The notes beneath the pieces are model-generated. The model searched no databases and was not told the origin of the DNA. It saw only the letters and a list, made by a program, of their open reading frames with translations. From assembly GCF_900186835.1 (NCBI RefSeq), contig NZ_LT906448.1, positions 868,001 to 932,000 of the forward strand: 64,000 nt of DNA. Direction: 5' to 3'. Each line of letters begins with the position of its first letter. Position 1 is the stretch's first letter. Both the position numbers and the translations under genes were made by a program. Positions 49,000-59,171 of the stretch are shown piece by piece. The stretch comes from Pasteurella dagmatis. GTDB taxonomy: Bacteria > Pseudomonadota > Gammaproteobacteria > Enterobacterales > Pasteurellaceae.

Positions 49000-49883
49000 T
49001 ACACGAACCTTTTGAGGTTAATTGCTAACGTTGGTGAAATTAATGTCACTAACGTTACAACAAGATATTTGATCTTTAAGGTTTTTCTAAATAGTGCAAA
49101 ATAATATTTTGCGGCTTTGCGCGATAAGTTCATCACGTGCGGATAAGCGAGCATATACTGAGCATTTTGTGCAAAGTTTTTTGCTTGAATTTCTGTTTTT
49201 ACATACCGCGCTTTGATTTGCTCTATCGCCTTTTCAGTATGTTGCGTATTCGTTGAAACGCTAGCTCGATTGGTATGGAAAGTACAAATTGTTAACGCAC
49301 GATCAACATATAATGGCTTAAATTCAGGATCTGAAATGAGCTTTAACAAAAACTCATAATCTTCTAACGATCGTAAATCCGTAGCCAATCCCCCCACTTT
49401 CAGAAATAGATCTTTTTTCACACCAATCATTGGCATTCCACCGATTTTATTGGCTAACAAAATGTTATCTAGTGTCAACGCTTTAGTATCACTGAATGGG
49501 TGCGTAACATAGGAAAAGCTTTCATTCACCATAATGCATTTAGCGGGGTGATACACAAAATTCACTTCAGGATTTTGTGCAATTCTTTCCGCTAAATAAG
49601 CACATTTTTCCGCATCAAAACGGTCATCATCGTCCAAAAAAAGTAACCAAGGTTTCGTTGCAGCTCTCGCCCCAACATTTCGACTTTCCGCCGCACCAAG
49701 ATTTTTCTCATTGCGAATCACTTGATATGCAAATGAATACGCAGGTTTAATTTTAACTGGCTCAACTGAACAATCGTCTACAATAATGACTTCAAAATTA
49801 TGCGACTTTTGCGCTTCTAAACTGGCTAAAAGCGCTGGGATTTCGTCTTTACGATTATAAGATGGCACAATAATGCTAAACAT
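48999..49883 (-). CDS. Glycosyltransferase family 2
   Basis: 294 residues. FSIIVPSYNRKDEIPALLAS, EVIIVDDCS, NLGAAESRNVGARAA and WLLFLDDDDRFD (DxD metal-binding site) define a GT2 inverting transferase. It probably adds a sugar of the lipooligosaccharide or O-unit. Overlaps its neighbours by one base at each end, indicating tight coupling in the operon. Confidence 0.85.
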   Translation of the reverse strand: MFSIIVPSYNRKDEIPALLASLEAQKSHNFEVIIVDDCSVEPVKIKPAYSFAYQVIRNEKNLGAAESRNVGARAATKPWLLFLDDDDRFDAEKCAYLAERIAQNPEVNFVYHPAKCIMVNESFSYVTHPFSDTKALTLDNILLANKIGGMPMIGVKKDLFLKVGGLATDLRSLEDYEFLLKLISDPEFKPLYVDRALTICTFHTNRASVSTNTQHTEKAIEQIKARYVKTEIQAKNFAQNAQYMLAYPHVMNLSRKAAKYYFALFRKTLKIKYLVVTLVTLISPTLAINLKRFV

Positions 49884-51118
49884 TATCCTGCTCCTTTGTT
49901 TGAGGAAGTAGGTCTGAATAAATAAATCATTTTACCGTTTTGTCCAAACAGAGATAAGAACATAATTAACACAAACATCAGACCAGGAAACGCATAAGTA
50001 TCCGCTTTAATATGTAATATGCTTAACAGGAATAATGTAGATAGTAAGAACTTATAGCTACCATCAAACCAATTGTCTGCAATACGTTTTATAAAATAGA
50101 CGGTAAATAAGAAACAGATGAATAAATAACCTGCGCCACCATATAACACTTGGCGTAAAAAGCCCGAGTCAGTACCACCATAATAACGACCATCGGGAGT
50201 GAAATAATAACCGTCCCCAACTAAAATTTGTTTCATTGTTGGAATAAACAAATGATTTTTCACTAAATTTTCTGAAGATGAACTCAGTTTTGTAACATCT
50301 TGAGTTGATAATAAATTGATTACTGGCTCTAAAGCGTGGGCAACATATTTATTATCGTCAAAATTCATTGCTAGTACTAACACCATTACCACAAACACAA
50401 TTAATGCGGGCAAATAGCGCCATTTAAAATACAACAATATACTCAACACCGAGAAGACAAAAAAAGTGCGTCCTGAGATAACGCCAATACAAAGTAATAA
50501 AAATAAAATAATTGGTGATAAGCCTTTACCCTTTGCTTGATATGCTAATAAGAAGTGTAATAAAAACAGATAGAAAATACTTAATTGGAAAAATGCCGAT
50601 GAGGTAATGTTATATAAACGATATTCTTGCTCTGAGCCATAAAAACGTGGCAACATCACATTAGTTGATAGCGCTAAATCAATGGCAAGTGACAATCCGG
50701 TTAAAGCAACGAACCCTATCACAGCTTGGATTACAATACCAATATTCATATCACGCACGCATTGCGCTTTGCCTAGATTGTGGTGATAAAACAGGTTATA
50801 AATAGCTACACCAAATAAAAAAAGTATTAAAGTTTTGGCATACATTTTCACAACACCAAGCTCGCCTGTATTGTGAACAAGCATTGGCAGTACACTAGCC
50901 AAAATAAGGGCTATAATCACTACGATACTATCAATGGGTAATGCTATGCCTTGTGGCAAAATCATTGAACTTTTATTGTTTTCAATACGAACCTTACTTT
51001 GGCGGTAAAGATAATAGGCTAATGCAAAAATGGCAATACCACCAACAAAAAATGCCATTCGGAAAAAATGCCATAACCAAGGATCATAAAGATAAAAAAA
51101 GTTAAATACTGCTGACAT
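49883..51118 (-). CDS. Polytopic membrane protein, Wzy-polymerase/ligase-like
   Basis: 411 residues with about ten hydrophobic segments. A large hydrophilic loop of roughly residues 255-330 (TKLSSSSENLVKNH; then PDGRYYGGTDSGFLRQ before a further helix) resembles the periplasmic loop of O-antigen polymerases. Family identity rests on topology and context rather than a clear signature. Located between a GT25 and a GT2 gene inside the glycan block; its presence hints that the block could make a repeated or block-transferred oligosaccharide. Confidence 0.6.
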   Translation of the reverse strand: MSAVFNFFYLYDPWLWHFFRMAFFVGGIAIFALAYYLYRQSKVRIENNKSSMILPQGIALPIDSIVVIIALILASVLPMLVHNTGELGVVKMYAKTLILFLFGVAIYNLFYHHNLGKAQCVRDMNIGIVIQAVIGFVALTGLSLAIDLALSTNVMLPRFYGSEQEYRLYNITSSAFFQLSIFYLFLLHFLLAYQAKGKGLSPIILFLLLCIGVISGRTFFVFSVLSILLYFKWRYLPALIVFVVMVLVLAMNFDDNKYVAHALEPVINLLSTQDVTKLSSSSENLVKNHLFIPTMKQILVGDGYYFTPDGRYYGGTDSGFLRQVLYGGAGYLFICFLFTVYFIKRIADNWFDGSYKFLLSTLFLLSILHIKADTYAFPGLMFVLIMFLSLFGQNGKMIYLFRPTSSNKGAG

Positions 51119-51119
51119 A

Positions 51120-51899
51120 CTAGCTTCCTAAATTTCTCATAATAGCGAAGAGTTTTTTTAATGGATACTTCATCAGTTTTTTCCAAAAACTATTAGCCAT
51201 TGACCCACGCAAAGACTCTAAATTGCTAACTAAAGCCGGATTTTCAATCGCTAATAAAGGGCGTACTACTTTATTTTTTATCCCAAATTGTTGTTGGAAT
51301 AAAATAAAATCGTCTGCCAACCAGAAAGGTGGGGGATTCTGTTGTACTTGAATTAAAAAGGATCGTGCCGCAGATTTTTTAATCAAATACGCCACTGTGC
51401 CAGCAAAATAATCCTTATAAGGGTAAGCATAGCAAAACTCAGTATTCGCAATTTTTTTACACAACCACGAAAATGTCACTGGGTAATTAATCTCTAACTC
51501 ATTATCATCAAAATGTAAAATTTTTGATTGTCCGACGAGAATCAAATCAACTTGCCTTTCTTGCTGTAAAAGTGCGGTCACATTATTTAGAAAATGCTGG
51601 TTAAATAGTGCATCATCTTCACACACTAAGCAATATTCATCTTCGCTAATTGCTTGATCATCAACAATTTTTTGATACACGCCTAAATGACTTAACGTAC
51701 AACCAATTTCACCTTTAGTCACGGCTCTGCCATAACGTTGTTGGAATTGTTCAACATTAAAAAGTGCGGTCAACTTTTCCCAAGTTTCGTTCATCGTATT
51801 AATCGCAGAATACACCTCAAAATCTTGTGTATCAGGCTGTTGAAAAAACAGCTCACGGCGATACTCATCTTTTTCTAAAGAAATCAAAAACTTTTTCAT
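51120..51899 (-). CDS. Glycosyltransferase family 25 (LOS biosynthesis)
   Basis: 259 residues. GT25 hallmarks: N-terminal [33 protein letters not shown] and [11 protein letters not shown] (EDD site). Family members are often beta-1,4-galactosyltransferases acting on lipooligosaccharide (Lex2B, LgtB group), but the sugar is not provable here. Followed by the polymerase-like gene; spaced 1-2 bases from both neighbours. Two in-frame USS copies are encoded. Confidence 0.85.
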   Translation of the reverse strand: MKKFLISLEKDEYRRELFFQQPDTQDFEVYSAINTMNETWEKLTALFNVEQFQQRYGRAVTKGEIGCTLSHLGVYQKIVDDQAISEDEYCLVCEDDALFNQHFLNNVTALLQQERQVDLILVGQSKILHFDDNELEINYPVTFSWLCKKIANTEFCYAYPYKDYFAGTVAYLIKKSAARSFLIQVQQNPPPFWLADDFILFQQQFGIKNKVVRPLLAIENPALVSNLESLRGSMANSFWKKLMKYPLKKLFAIMRNLGS

Positions 51900-51900
51900 A

Positions 51901-52827
51901 TCAATCTCTTATATCAATGACATTTACACCGACTTCGTCAAATAAATCATAGCACGCATCAAAATCAGAGTTACCTGTATCAATTTTCAACGCAATTACT
52001 TCAATATTGTCGCTTTTATTCATAATATTTAAGATAGCACTACTGAAATAGGTATAAATACGATATTTTTTCTGGTTACATTGCTGAATAATATAGTCTT
52101 CAAAAATAAATTCGGTATCAATATATTCAACATTCTCTAATCGATATTTCTCTCTCGGGTGTGGCAAATAGTAGTGAATATGAAATTGTGAAATCACTTT
52201 ATTGGCTAAAGCAATATTTTTGTCATCTTCAAGAAAAACAGGCTGACCAAGCAACACATTTATTGGTTCCATTTCCACAGACTGGCTATCACAATGTCCA
52301 ACTAAGTCCACGTATTCCACATTCTCAATAATATTTTTGAAACCTTTGTAGATACTGTAATGCTTTTGCGATAAGTTTCTTAAGGCTTGAATACTATATT
52401 TATTGCCCAAAAGCGTATTAATCAATTTACGTATAACATTCGGTGTTTCATTCTGGTAAAAAAGACTATTCTGTACAATATTTATAGTGCCATCATCAAA
52501 GGTATGAAATTGCTTAAATTTAACCGCACTTAATAAAAATTGAATTTGTAGATCATTAATATTCGCTACAAAAACTTTATCAAAAGATTTTCCCGAAAAT
52601 TCGCGTTTTAAATACAGAATTTCTTTAAGTAAATTCAGACGATCCTTATGTTGGACCATCTTAAAAAATTGACCGCACTTTTGAGCTAAACGTTGGCCAT
52701 AATAATCAAATTTTTTATTGCTGATTGTTGATAACATCACACCATAAAATGACTCATTTGGGTGTTTCTCAATAATTTTTTCTGCAATCAATACCTGTAA
52801 TGGAGTGCAACAAATCATTAAATTCAT
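51901..52827 (-). CDS. lsgB: Sialyltransferase-like protein, GT52 (LsgB-like)
   Basis: 308 residues. Starts [20 protein letters not shown], with [13 protein letters not shown] and [20 protein letters not shown], the motifs of the GT52 alpha-2,3-sialyltransferase / glucosyltransferase family that includes H. influenzae LsgB. Predicted to cap a lipooligosaccharide chain, likely with CMP-sialic acid. Overlaps the flippase gene by four bases (ATGA). Two USS copies inside. Confidence 0.85.
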   Translation of the reverse strand: MNLMICCTPLQVLIAEKIIEKHPNESFYGVMLSTISNKKFDYYGQRLAQKCGQFFKMVQHKDRLNLLKEILYLKREFSGKSFDKVFVANINDLQIQFLLSAVKFKQFHTFDDGTINIVQNSLFYQNETPNVIRKLINTLLGNKYSIQALRNLSQKHYSIYKGFKNIIENVEYVDLVGHCDSQSVEMEPINVLLGQPVFLEDDKNIALANKVISQFHIHYYLPHPREKYRLENVEYIDTEFIFEDYIIQQCNQKKYRIYTYFSSAILNIMNKSDNIEVIALKIDTGNSDFDACYDLFDEVGVNVIDIRD

Positions 52828-54029
52828 AAAGTTTTTCCTACTCTCGCAGTCATAATGTACAACACTGGCAAAATCATAAATGCCCCTATAATACTCGCAT
52901 AAGGCACATACTCGATTTTAGTAAACATCAATGCAACCAAACTTATTGCGTAAATTACGGTGGATAAGACAGAACAAATGGAAATAAGTTTATTTTTTCC
53001 ATAATAAAACAGGTAATTGACCAAAATGATATACGGTACAGCTAAGGTAGTAGCAACCAAAAAGAGGATAATGTAGTATTTTGTACCAACAAATTGTTCC
53101 CCCAACAGCCAAACAACAACAGCCTCTGGAATCACCCACATTACTAGCGACGGAATTGGTACAAATAATAAACTGTACCATGCCCATCTATGAATATGCT
53201 TAATATTAATCTTCTGCTGCTTAAATGCCTCAAAGAAATATGGCACCGTCGCACGATTTACCGCTTGAATAGCAATCATTAAAATAGCCGCAAGTTGAGC
53301 CCCCATTGCATACAAGCCGAGCTCTGCTTCACTAAATTGGTGATAAATAAAAATACGATCCAATTGCCCACGTAAAAACAAACTCACATTATGAAAAATT
53401 AATGGAAATCCAAAACCACATAAGTACCATAATGCACTTTTATATTGTGCTAATTTGAAAAATTTAATCCGAGTCTTACGACTATACAACAAATAAGCAA
53501 TAACAAAAGCAATTAAATTCCCAAATAAAATCGCTAAAATACGCTTTTCAACTAAATCCGTTTCATACACTTCTAACAATACAACAGTTAGTATAGTAGA
53601 GGCGGCAGAAAGTAAAAATTGGATAACTGAATACGCAACAGCCTGTTTTTGACATTGCCGTACACTCAATTGCACATTGAGAAAAGACTGGAAAATTGCG
53701 GAAATAGCTAAATAAGCCATAATTTCTGAGCGAAAAATTGCACAAAAGACTAAAATAATCCCTGCCATAAACAGAGAAAAAGCATAGCCTGTTGAAACAA
53801 CTAAATTGAGAGAACGTTTACCGTAAAAATAGAAATAACGGGCAATTGCACCTTCTTGGCTCAACCCAATAATAATCAAAAATAATGCTAGATATGTTTG
53901 GAAGTATGACAGCTCACCAAAACCTTCAGCACCTAGCTTGCGCGATAAATAAGGCAGAAGTAGAAAAGGAATAACTTTAGAGAACAGTTCACTAAATAGA
54001 TAAATCGCACTATCTTTAATTACTTTCAT
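52824..54029 (-). CDS. lsgA: Polysaccharide flippase (Wzx/LsgA-like)
   Basis: 401 residues and about 12 transmembrane segments of the MATE/Wzx-type polysaccharide transporter family, starting [20 protein letters not shown] and [20 protein letters not shown]. It should flip lipid-linked oligosaccharide to the periplasm. The start at 54029 was preferred because the family begins at this Met; an upstream in-frame start adds 29 unrelated basic residues overlapping the divergent gene's leader. First gene of the glycan operon. Confidence 0.85.
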   Translation of the reverse strand: MKVIKDSAIYLFSELFSKVIPFLLLPYLSRKLGAEGFGELSYFQTYLALFLIIIGLSQEGAIARYFYFYGKRSLNLVVSTGYAFSLFMAGIILVFCAIFRSEIMAYLAISAIFQSFLNVQLSVRQCQKQAVAYSVIQFLLSAASTILTVVLLEVYETDLVEKRILAILFGNLIAFVIAYLLYSRKTRIKFFKLAQYKSALWYLCGFGFPLIFHNVSLFLRGQLDRIFIYHQFSEAELGLYAMGAQLAAILMIAIQAVNRATVPYFFEAFKQQKINIKHIHRWAWYSLLFVPIPSLVMWVIPEAVVVWLLGEQFVGTKYYIILFLVATTLAVPYIILVNYLFYYGKNKLISICSVLSTVIYAISLVALMFTKIEYVPYASIIGAFMILPVLYIMTARVGKTL

Positions 54030-54159
54030 TTGTTTTGTTACATCTCGTGAGCTGAGAATTTCATTGACTTGCCATTTTAACAGCAATCTTTTTTTAAAAA
54101 TAGACAATGTAAACAAGATAATGAATAATATTCTCTCGTTTAACTATTTTTTATCTATT

Positions 54160-54909
54160 ATGTTCGTACTAACAAAACTGATCACCGCTATCCTTTTACC
54201 TCCATTCAATGTAATTCTGCTTTGGATATTTGCATTCCTTTTATCTCTATTTAACTATAAAAAACTCAGCCGCGCCTCTGCATTTCTTGGTTTTATCATT
54301 CTCTACTTATCGAGTATTCCATATGTCGCACAAAAATTAGAAGATAGCCTTGTTACTGATGATAATTTAACTCTCTCCGATTATCAGCAAGCTGAAGCTA
54401 TTGTATTATTAGGCGGTGGCATTAGAGATAGTAAAGAATTGTACGCAAAATTAACTGTCAATTCGATTCCTTTAGAGCGAGTACGCTATGCTGCGTATTT
54501 ACAAAAAGAAACAGAATTGCCACTACTTATTACTGGTAGCTCCGGTGCTCCACAATCAGAAGCTGAAGTTGCCGCAATTGAATTACGTTATTTCTTTAAT
54601 GTGCCAACAAAATGGATTGAACCAAAGGCTAGAACGACCAAAGAAAATGCAATTTATACTGCTGAAATACTGAAAAAAGAAGGTATTAATAAAATTATTT
54701 TGGTCACAAACCAATGGCATATGCAGCGTGCAACGCTGCTATATGAACGCCAAGGATTTAAAGTATTACCAGCTAGCGTTGGCTCTGGCGAAACACCAGC
54801 AGTTTATGGAGTTGGAATATGGCATTTTCTGCCACAAGCTGGTGTGATTAATAAAAATATGTTGTTATTAAAAGAATGGTTAGGTTATTTGAAAGAAAAA
54901 CTAGGTTAA
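54160..54909 (+). CDS. ElyC/SanA/YdcF family protein (DUF218)
   Basis: 249 residues from ATG 54160 (MFVLTKLITAILLPP), chosen by comparison with E. coli ElyC; a further in-frame ATG at 54121 is possible and neither has a strong ribosome binding site. Two N-terminal membrane helices are followed by the DUF218 domain: EAIVLLGGGIRDSKELYAKL, PLLITGSSGAPQSEAEVAAI, TTKENAIYTAEILKKE and ILVTNQWHMQRATLLYER. ElyC affects peptidoglycan and lipid carrier metabolism, which fits its position divergent from the glycan block. Confidence 0.88.
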   Translation: MFVLTKLITAILLPPFNVILLWIFAFLLSLFNYKKLSRASAFLGFIILYLSSIPYVAQKLEDSLVTDDNLTLSDYQQAEAIVLLGGGIRDSKELYAKLTVNSIPLERVRYAAYLQKETELPLLITGSSGAPQSEAEVAAIELRYFFNVPTKWIEPKARTTKENAIYTAEILKKEGINKIILVTNQWHMQRATLLYERQGFKVLPASVGSGETPAVYGVGIWHFLPQAGVINKNMLLLKEWLGYLKEKLG

Positions 54910-54921
54910 TCTCATTAAGTA

Positions 54922-54947
54922 AAAGGCGAACAAATTAGTTCGCCTTT
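54922..54947. terminator. Bidirectional stem-loop terminator
   Basis: AAAGGCGAAC-aaatta-GTTCGCCTTT between two convergent genes. Confidence 0.85.
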
Positions 54948-54995
54948 ATCACATATAGATTTGACACAAAAAGGTGGTCTATTTTGAAGACTTTT

Positions 54996-55967
54996 TTAAT
55001 AGCCCTGCTCATAAACTAATTCTGCTAATTTTACTCCCATTAAGGCTAGATTAAAACGTTGTTCATCAGCAACAGACCAAAATTGTACACCATTTTCTAT
55101 CGTATTTAATGCACTAATATGTAACTTCACTATTTCTTCTTGGCTTTCAGCTTCCCCATTTGTTACTGGTGTAATCATTTTCTCTGAATGATAATTCAGT
55201 AACATATTATCTGCCCAATTTGATAATGCCACTTGAGCATCCATTTCATAGTCAGAAACCAAGGTAACCATTTGCCCTAAACCATAAAACACAGGCACTT
55301 GAATTTGGTGAAATGCTACATTATCCAAATGAGGGAAAATTTTCTGCATTTGTGCAGTTAAATTATTAGCTGGCAATGGGAAAACATCAAACGCTAAACG
55401 CTGCTGATCTTCATCTAAAGGAATACCATTCAATAATTGTGCTGTTTGTCCAGCAAGTTTACCTACTGTTTCACCACTCACATAAGAGGCTGGTAACAAC
55501 GAACTCACTATTACATTACGTATATTGTGATTTTCTAACAGAGGGTAAATAGCCAATGCCAATTGTGTTACTTGTGGATCGGGCAGTGACACAATATTAC
55601 GCTGTCTTAACTCAACTAATTGAGCATCATTCACTGTTGGCACAACCACAGGTACATCGTTCAATACCGAACATACGCCTTTCATATCAATGATCAGACA
55701 ACCTGCTTCTGCTGCTTTAGCAATATGTGGCACTTGTTGAATATCGCCTGCAAAAAATAGGTAATGGCATTCTGGCCATTCCATTTCTTCAGGCTTAACT
55801 TGGGCAACACTTTTATTATTAAAACGGATTCCTTGCTCTTCACTAAATGGATAGATTTCAACAATAGATAATTGCTGAATATGCAACTTACTTTTTTCTA
55901 AGGCTTCTGCAATTTTTTCACTTAATTCAAATTCCGCCGCAATGGCAACATTTAAGGTTGCGTTCAT
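54996..55967 (-). CDS. usg: USG-1 protein, Asd-like but lacking the catalytic cysteine
   Basis: 323 residues from ATG 55967 (GGAGAGAAAA upstream; the earlier in-frame start is rejected). It has the fold of aspartate-semialdehyde dehydrogenase: N-terminal Rossmann part, DMKGVCSVLNDVPVVVPTVN, SSLLPASYVSGETVGKLAGQ and C-terminal dimerisation part. Where true Asd has the Asn-Cys nucleophile, this protein reads VSLPDPQVTQLALA, so the Cys is absent, as in E. coli Usg. Probably not a dehydrogenase; role unknown. Confidence 0.85.
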   Translation of the reverse strand: MNATLNVAIAAEFELSEKIAEALEKSKLHIQQLSIVEIYPFSEEQGIRFNNKSVAQVKPEEMEWPECHYLFFAGDIQQVPHIAKAAEAGCLIIDMKGVCSVLNDVPVVVPTVNDAQLVELRQRNIVSLPDPQVTQLALAIYPLLENHNIRNVIVSSLLPASYVSGETVGKLAGQTAQLLNGIPLDEDQQRLAFDVFPLPANNLTAQMQKIFPHLDNVAFHQIQVPVFYGLGQMVTLVSDYEMDAQVALSNWADNMLLNYHSEKMITPVTNGEAESQEEIVKLHISALNTIENGVQFWSVADEQRFNLALMGVKLAELVYEQGY

Positions 55968-56023
55968 TTTTCTCTCCGCTGTAAAATAATTGGCACATTT
56001 TACTGGAAGAATAAGAAAAGACA

Positions 56024-56506
56024 ATGACGCCCGCAATTGATTTGCTGAAAAAGCATAAAATTCCTTTTACTTTACATACTTATGATCACGATCCAAACAA
56101 CACACATTTTGGTGATGAAGCTGCCGAAAAGTTGGGGATCGATCCAACCCAATCCTTTAAAACTCTACTTGTTGCAGAAAATGGCAATCAGAAAAAGCTT
56201 GCTTGTTTTGTGCTACCTACCGCCAATATGCTCAACTTGAAGAAAGCGGCAAAATCTATTGGTGTGAAAAAAGTCGATATGGCAGATAAAGATATTGCCC
56301 AAAAAACCACTGGCTATTTAGTGGGAGGAATTAGCCCATTAGGTCAAAAGAAACGTTTGAAAACGGTCATTACCGAATCCGCACAGCAATTTGAAACTAT
56401 TTTTGTGTCAGGTGGGAAACGAGGCTTAAGTGTAGAACTTGCACCACAAGATTTGGCTAAGCTGTTGAATGCAGAATTTATTGATATCGTTGATGATGTC
56501 GAATAA
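56024..56506 (+). CDS. ybaK: Cys-tRNA(Pro)/Cys-tRNA(Cys) deacylase
   Basis: 160-residue editing-domain protein that hydrolyses Cys-tRNA(Pro) formed by prolyl-tRNA synthetase. [30 protein letters not shown] (conserved Lys), [16 protein letters not shown] (GxxxPxG loop) and [15 protein letters not shown] match the H. influenzae YbaK protein, the prototype. Divergent from usg. Ended by a terminator. Confidence 0.95.
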   Translation: MTPAIDLLKKHKIPFTLHTYDHDPNNTHFGDEAAEKLGIDPTQSFKTLLVAENGNQKKLACFVLPTANMLNLKKAAKSIGVKKVDMADKDIAQKTTGYLVGGISPLGQKKRLKTVITESAQQFETIFVSGGKRGLSVELAPQDLAKLLNAEFIDIVDDVE

Positions 56507-56513
56507 AAAACAA

Positions 56514-56540
56514 AAATACCAGACTTATTCGCTGGTATTT
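56514..56540. terminator. Stem-loop terminator after ybaK
   Basis: AAATACCAG-acttattcg-CTGGTATTT with T-rich flank; positioned between convergent ybaK and fabA, though about 50 bp from the latter. Confidence 0.75.
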
Positions 56541-56592
56541 CTTATCGCTCGCATTAAGTGCGGTCAATTTTTTAGAAGTTTTATCGCTAGAA

Positions 56593-57123
56593 TTAAAATG
56601 CAGTTGTATCTTGGAATAAACCGACTTTCAAATCTGTCGCAGTGTAAATCACACGTCCATCGACTTCTACTTCACCGTCAGCCATACCCATTACTAATTT
56701 GCGATTAATCACACGTTTCATATGAATACGATAAACCACTTTTTTCGCTGTTGGTAGGATTTGACCCGTGAATTTCACTTCGCCCACGCCTAAAGCTCTG
56801 CCTTTACCTTTACCACCAATCCAGCCTAAATAGAAACCAACTAATTGCCACATCGCATCTAAACCTAAACAACCAGGCATCACAGGATCACCAATAAAAT
56901 GACAAGCAAAGAAAGGTAATTCAGGTTTAATATCAAGTTCTGCCTCGATATAGCCTTTTTCAAACATCCCACCAGTTTCATTCATTTCAACAATACGATC
57001 CATCATCAACATTATTGGTGCAGGAAGTTGTGGCCCCTCTTTGCCAAATAATTCACCACGGCCCGATGCAAGTAAGTCTTCGTAGCTGTAGCTACTTTTT
57101 TTATTTGGTGTACAACTGTTCAT
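56593..57123 (-). CDS. fabA: 3-hydroxydecanoyl-ACP dehydratase/isomerase
   Basis: Introduces the cis double bond of unsaturated fatty acids. It has 176 residues (E. coli 172). Active-site His75 in [20 protein letters not shown] and Asp89 in the same segment; [13 protein letters not shown] upstream. Lies downstream of the Lon-like gene, the ycbZ-fabA arrangement of E. coli, with 117 bp between them. Confidence 0.97.
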   Translation of the reverse strand: MNSCTPNKKSSYSYEDLLASGRGELFGKEGPQLPAPIMLMMDRIVEMNETGGMFEKGYIEAELDIKPELPFFACHFIGDPVMPGCLGLDAMWQLVGFYLGWIGGKGKGRALGVGEVKFTGQILPTAKKVVYRIHMKRVINRKLVMGMADGEVEVDGRVIYTATDLKVGLFQDTTAF

Positions 57124-57240
57124 TATTTTAAATCCTCCAATATTTAGGAATATTCAAGCAAAATCTGCTTAAAAGGATTTTAACAGAGTTGTAATAATAA
57201 AAAAATAGCTAACACTTGTACGCTAAACTTATCGGATCAG

Positions 57241-59031
57241 TTATTTTTTCTTAAATAACCAATCAAATAATCCTCTCTTACCAAATTGTTGTTCTGCTCG
57301 TTGCTCAAGACGGTATGTAATAACGTGGGATAACGCTGGATTATCTTCTTGCGCAAGTTTATCTTCCTCATCAAGAAGTGGACGTTTGAATAAAATTTCA
57401 CAAGCTTGATGCACATCTTCCACTGGGAAAATAAAAAATTCTCCCTTTTTGACCGCACTTACCACTTCTTCGTTCAAACTTAATTGATGAATCACTGCAC
57501 TAGGAATAATGACTCCTTGAGAACCAGTTAAACCACGGCTTGCACAAATACTGAAGAAGCCTTCAATTTTGGCATTAACACCACCGACAGAATGAACTAA
57601 ACCAAATTGATCAATCGATCCTGTAATTGCAATAGATTGTGGCAATGGCATATCCGCTAAAGCACTTGCTAATACGCAGAAACTTGCTAATGAAGCACTA
57701 TCCCCATCAATTTCTCCATAAGATTGTTCAAATACTAAAGAAGCCGAAAATGGTAGCTGTGACGGGAAAGCCAATAAATTGGCTAAACACGCCTCAGCAA
57801 TCATAATACTCTTACCGTGAATATTACCTGCAAGCTCGCTCTTACGCTCAACATCCACCACCTCACCATCACCAAACTGTACAAGGCAACTGATCCGTGA
57901 TGGCTCACCAAATGCCATTGGCGTACCGGGATATTCAATCACTGATAAGCCATTAATTTGTCCAACGATCTCCCCCTCAGTGGCAACATAGACTTGCTCG
58001 TGTAAAATATCTGCGTAAGTTTGTTGTTGTAAAAAGCCTTGCTGATTCGCTTTTTCCTGTAAAAATGCCTCAAAATCGACCGCACTTAGCTCATTATCCG
58101 CCGATTTACCACTCAAAAGCGTCGTGCCGGCTAACACTTCTTTCAGTTTTAATGGCGAAACAGACACAAAGCAGCGATCTTCACTTTCACGTACTAATAA
58201 TTGATAAAGTGCATTTAAAGCAGATAAGTTTAAACGTGGAAAATTATGCTTATCCGCAAAAGTTTGCACGTATTGTGCCCAAGATTGTTGTTGCTCCATA
58301 TTTTCAAGTGAAGTATAGCTTTCAATTTCTGAATAATCTGCTAAATCATACAAATCCGCTTCCAAATCAGCGAACATTGCTAATTCTTCACGATTACCTA
58401 ATAAAATCACCTTGAGAGATAATGGATAACTTGGAATATCACAAGGTAAATCCTTGAAAGGATGTGCTGAATACCAGTCAAATGTTTTGGTTAATAAAAT
58501 CTGCTTTAAGCGTAACCATAAATCAAACTGAGCCAATAAACTCGCTACACTTAAAATTAGCACACCACCGTTTAACTGATGCACCAAACCTGAACTAAGT
58601 TGAATTTCTTGAGAGTTTGGGTGCAAACGCAATGCCCCTAATAATTTAAACTGATCGAAATACAACGCACTTTCAACGCTTTTACTGTTTGCAAAGTTGG
58701 CTTGATGCGACTGGGCAGATTCTGTATAAACTTTTGGGAAGGAAAAAGAGTCCCCTTGTTCAACCACATAATTCACCCCAAACAAAGGCAATTCAGACGG
58801 TTGTTGATTGCGAATGAATTGGGTTAATAACTCAGCATACTCCCCTTGTTCGTCTGCTTTTAACACTAACAAAGAGCGGTAGGGATTTTGTAAGAATTGA
58901 GAAACCGCAGAACTCGCACGTGGCTGTAATGTAAAAAAGTCCGTCAGACTATCAGAAATTTCGGTTAATTGTAGTACTGGTCGTAAGTCTTGCCAGGAGA
59001 GGCTTTTTTCAGCTAAAGGGGATGAACTCAC
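57241..59031 (-). CDS. Lon-like protease (YcbZ/LonH family), degenerate ATPase part
   Basis: 596 residues. The C-terminal Lon protease domain has the catalytic dyad: Ser in YGEIDGDSASLASFCVLASA and Lys in HSVGGVNAKIEGFFSI. The N-terminal half is AAA-like but where Walker A would be it reads LLVLKADEQGEYAELL, so ATP binding looks lost, as in E. coli YcbZ. Substrates unknown. It follows the divergent matP gene; the fabA and matP neighbours match E. coli order. Confidence 0.9.
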   Translation of the reverse strand: MSSSPLAEKSLSWQDLRPVLQLTEISDSLTDFFTLQPRASSAVSQFLQNPYRSLLVLKADEQGEYAELLTQFIRNQQPSELPLFGVNYVVEQGDSFSFPKVYTESAQSHQANFANSKSVESALYFDQFKLLGALRLHPNSQEIQLSSGLVHQLNGGVLILSVASLLAQFDLWLRLKQILLTKTFDWYSAHPFKDLPCDIPSYPLSLKVILLGNREELAMFADLEADLYDLADYSEIESYTSLENMEQQQSWAQYVQTFADKHNFPRLNLSALNALYQLLVRESEDRCFVSVSPLKLKEVLAGTTLLSGKSADNELSAVDFEAFLQEKANQQGFLQQQTYADILHEQVYVATEGEIVGQINGLSVIEYPGTPMAFGEPSRISCLVQFGDGEVVDVERKSELAGNIHGKSIMIAEACLANLLAFPSQLPFSASLVFEQSYGEIDGDSASLASFCVLASALADMPLPQSIAITGSIDQFGLVHSVGGVNAKIEGFFSICASRGLTGSQGVIIPSAVIHQLSLNEEVVSAVKKGEFFIFPVEDVHQACEILFKRPLLDEEDKLAQEDNPALSHVITYRLEQRAEQQFGKRGLFDWLFKKK

Positions 59032-59136
59032 TGTTATTCTCTTAGGTTATTTTGAAGGAATTGGGCATTATCGCACATTTCAATAAATAGTAAAAATATA
59101 CTAGATAAAAAGGATGAAACAGCGTACACTATTTTA

Positions 59137-59149
59137 GTGACCACGTAAC
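59137..59149. promoter_or_regulatory. matS-like 13-mer just upstream of matP
   Basis: GTGACCACGTAAC matches the E. coli matS consensus GTGACRNYGTCAC at all but two positions. It lies 23 bases before the matP start. Confidence 0.25.
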
Positions 59150-59171
59150 TCAGCCAGTTTGGATTAGCGCA

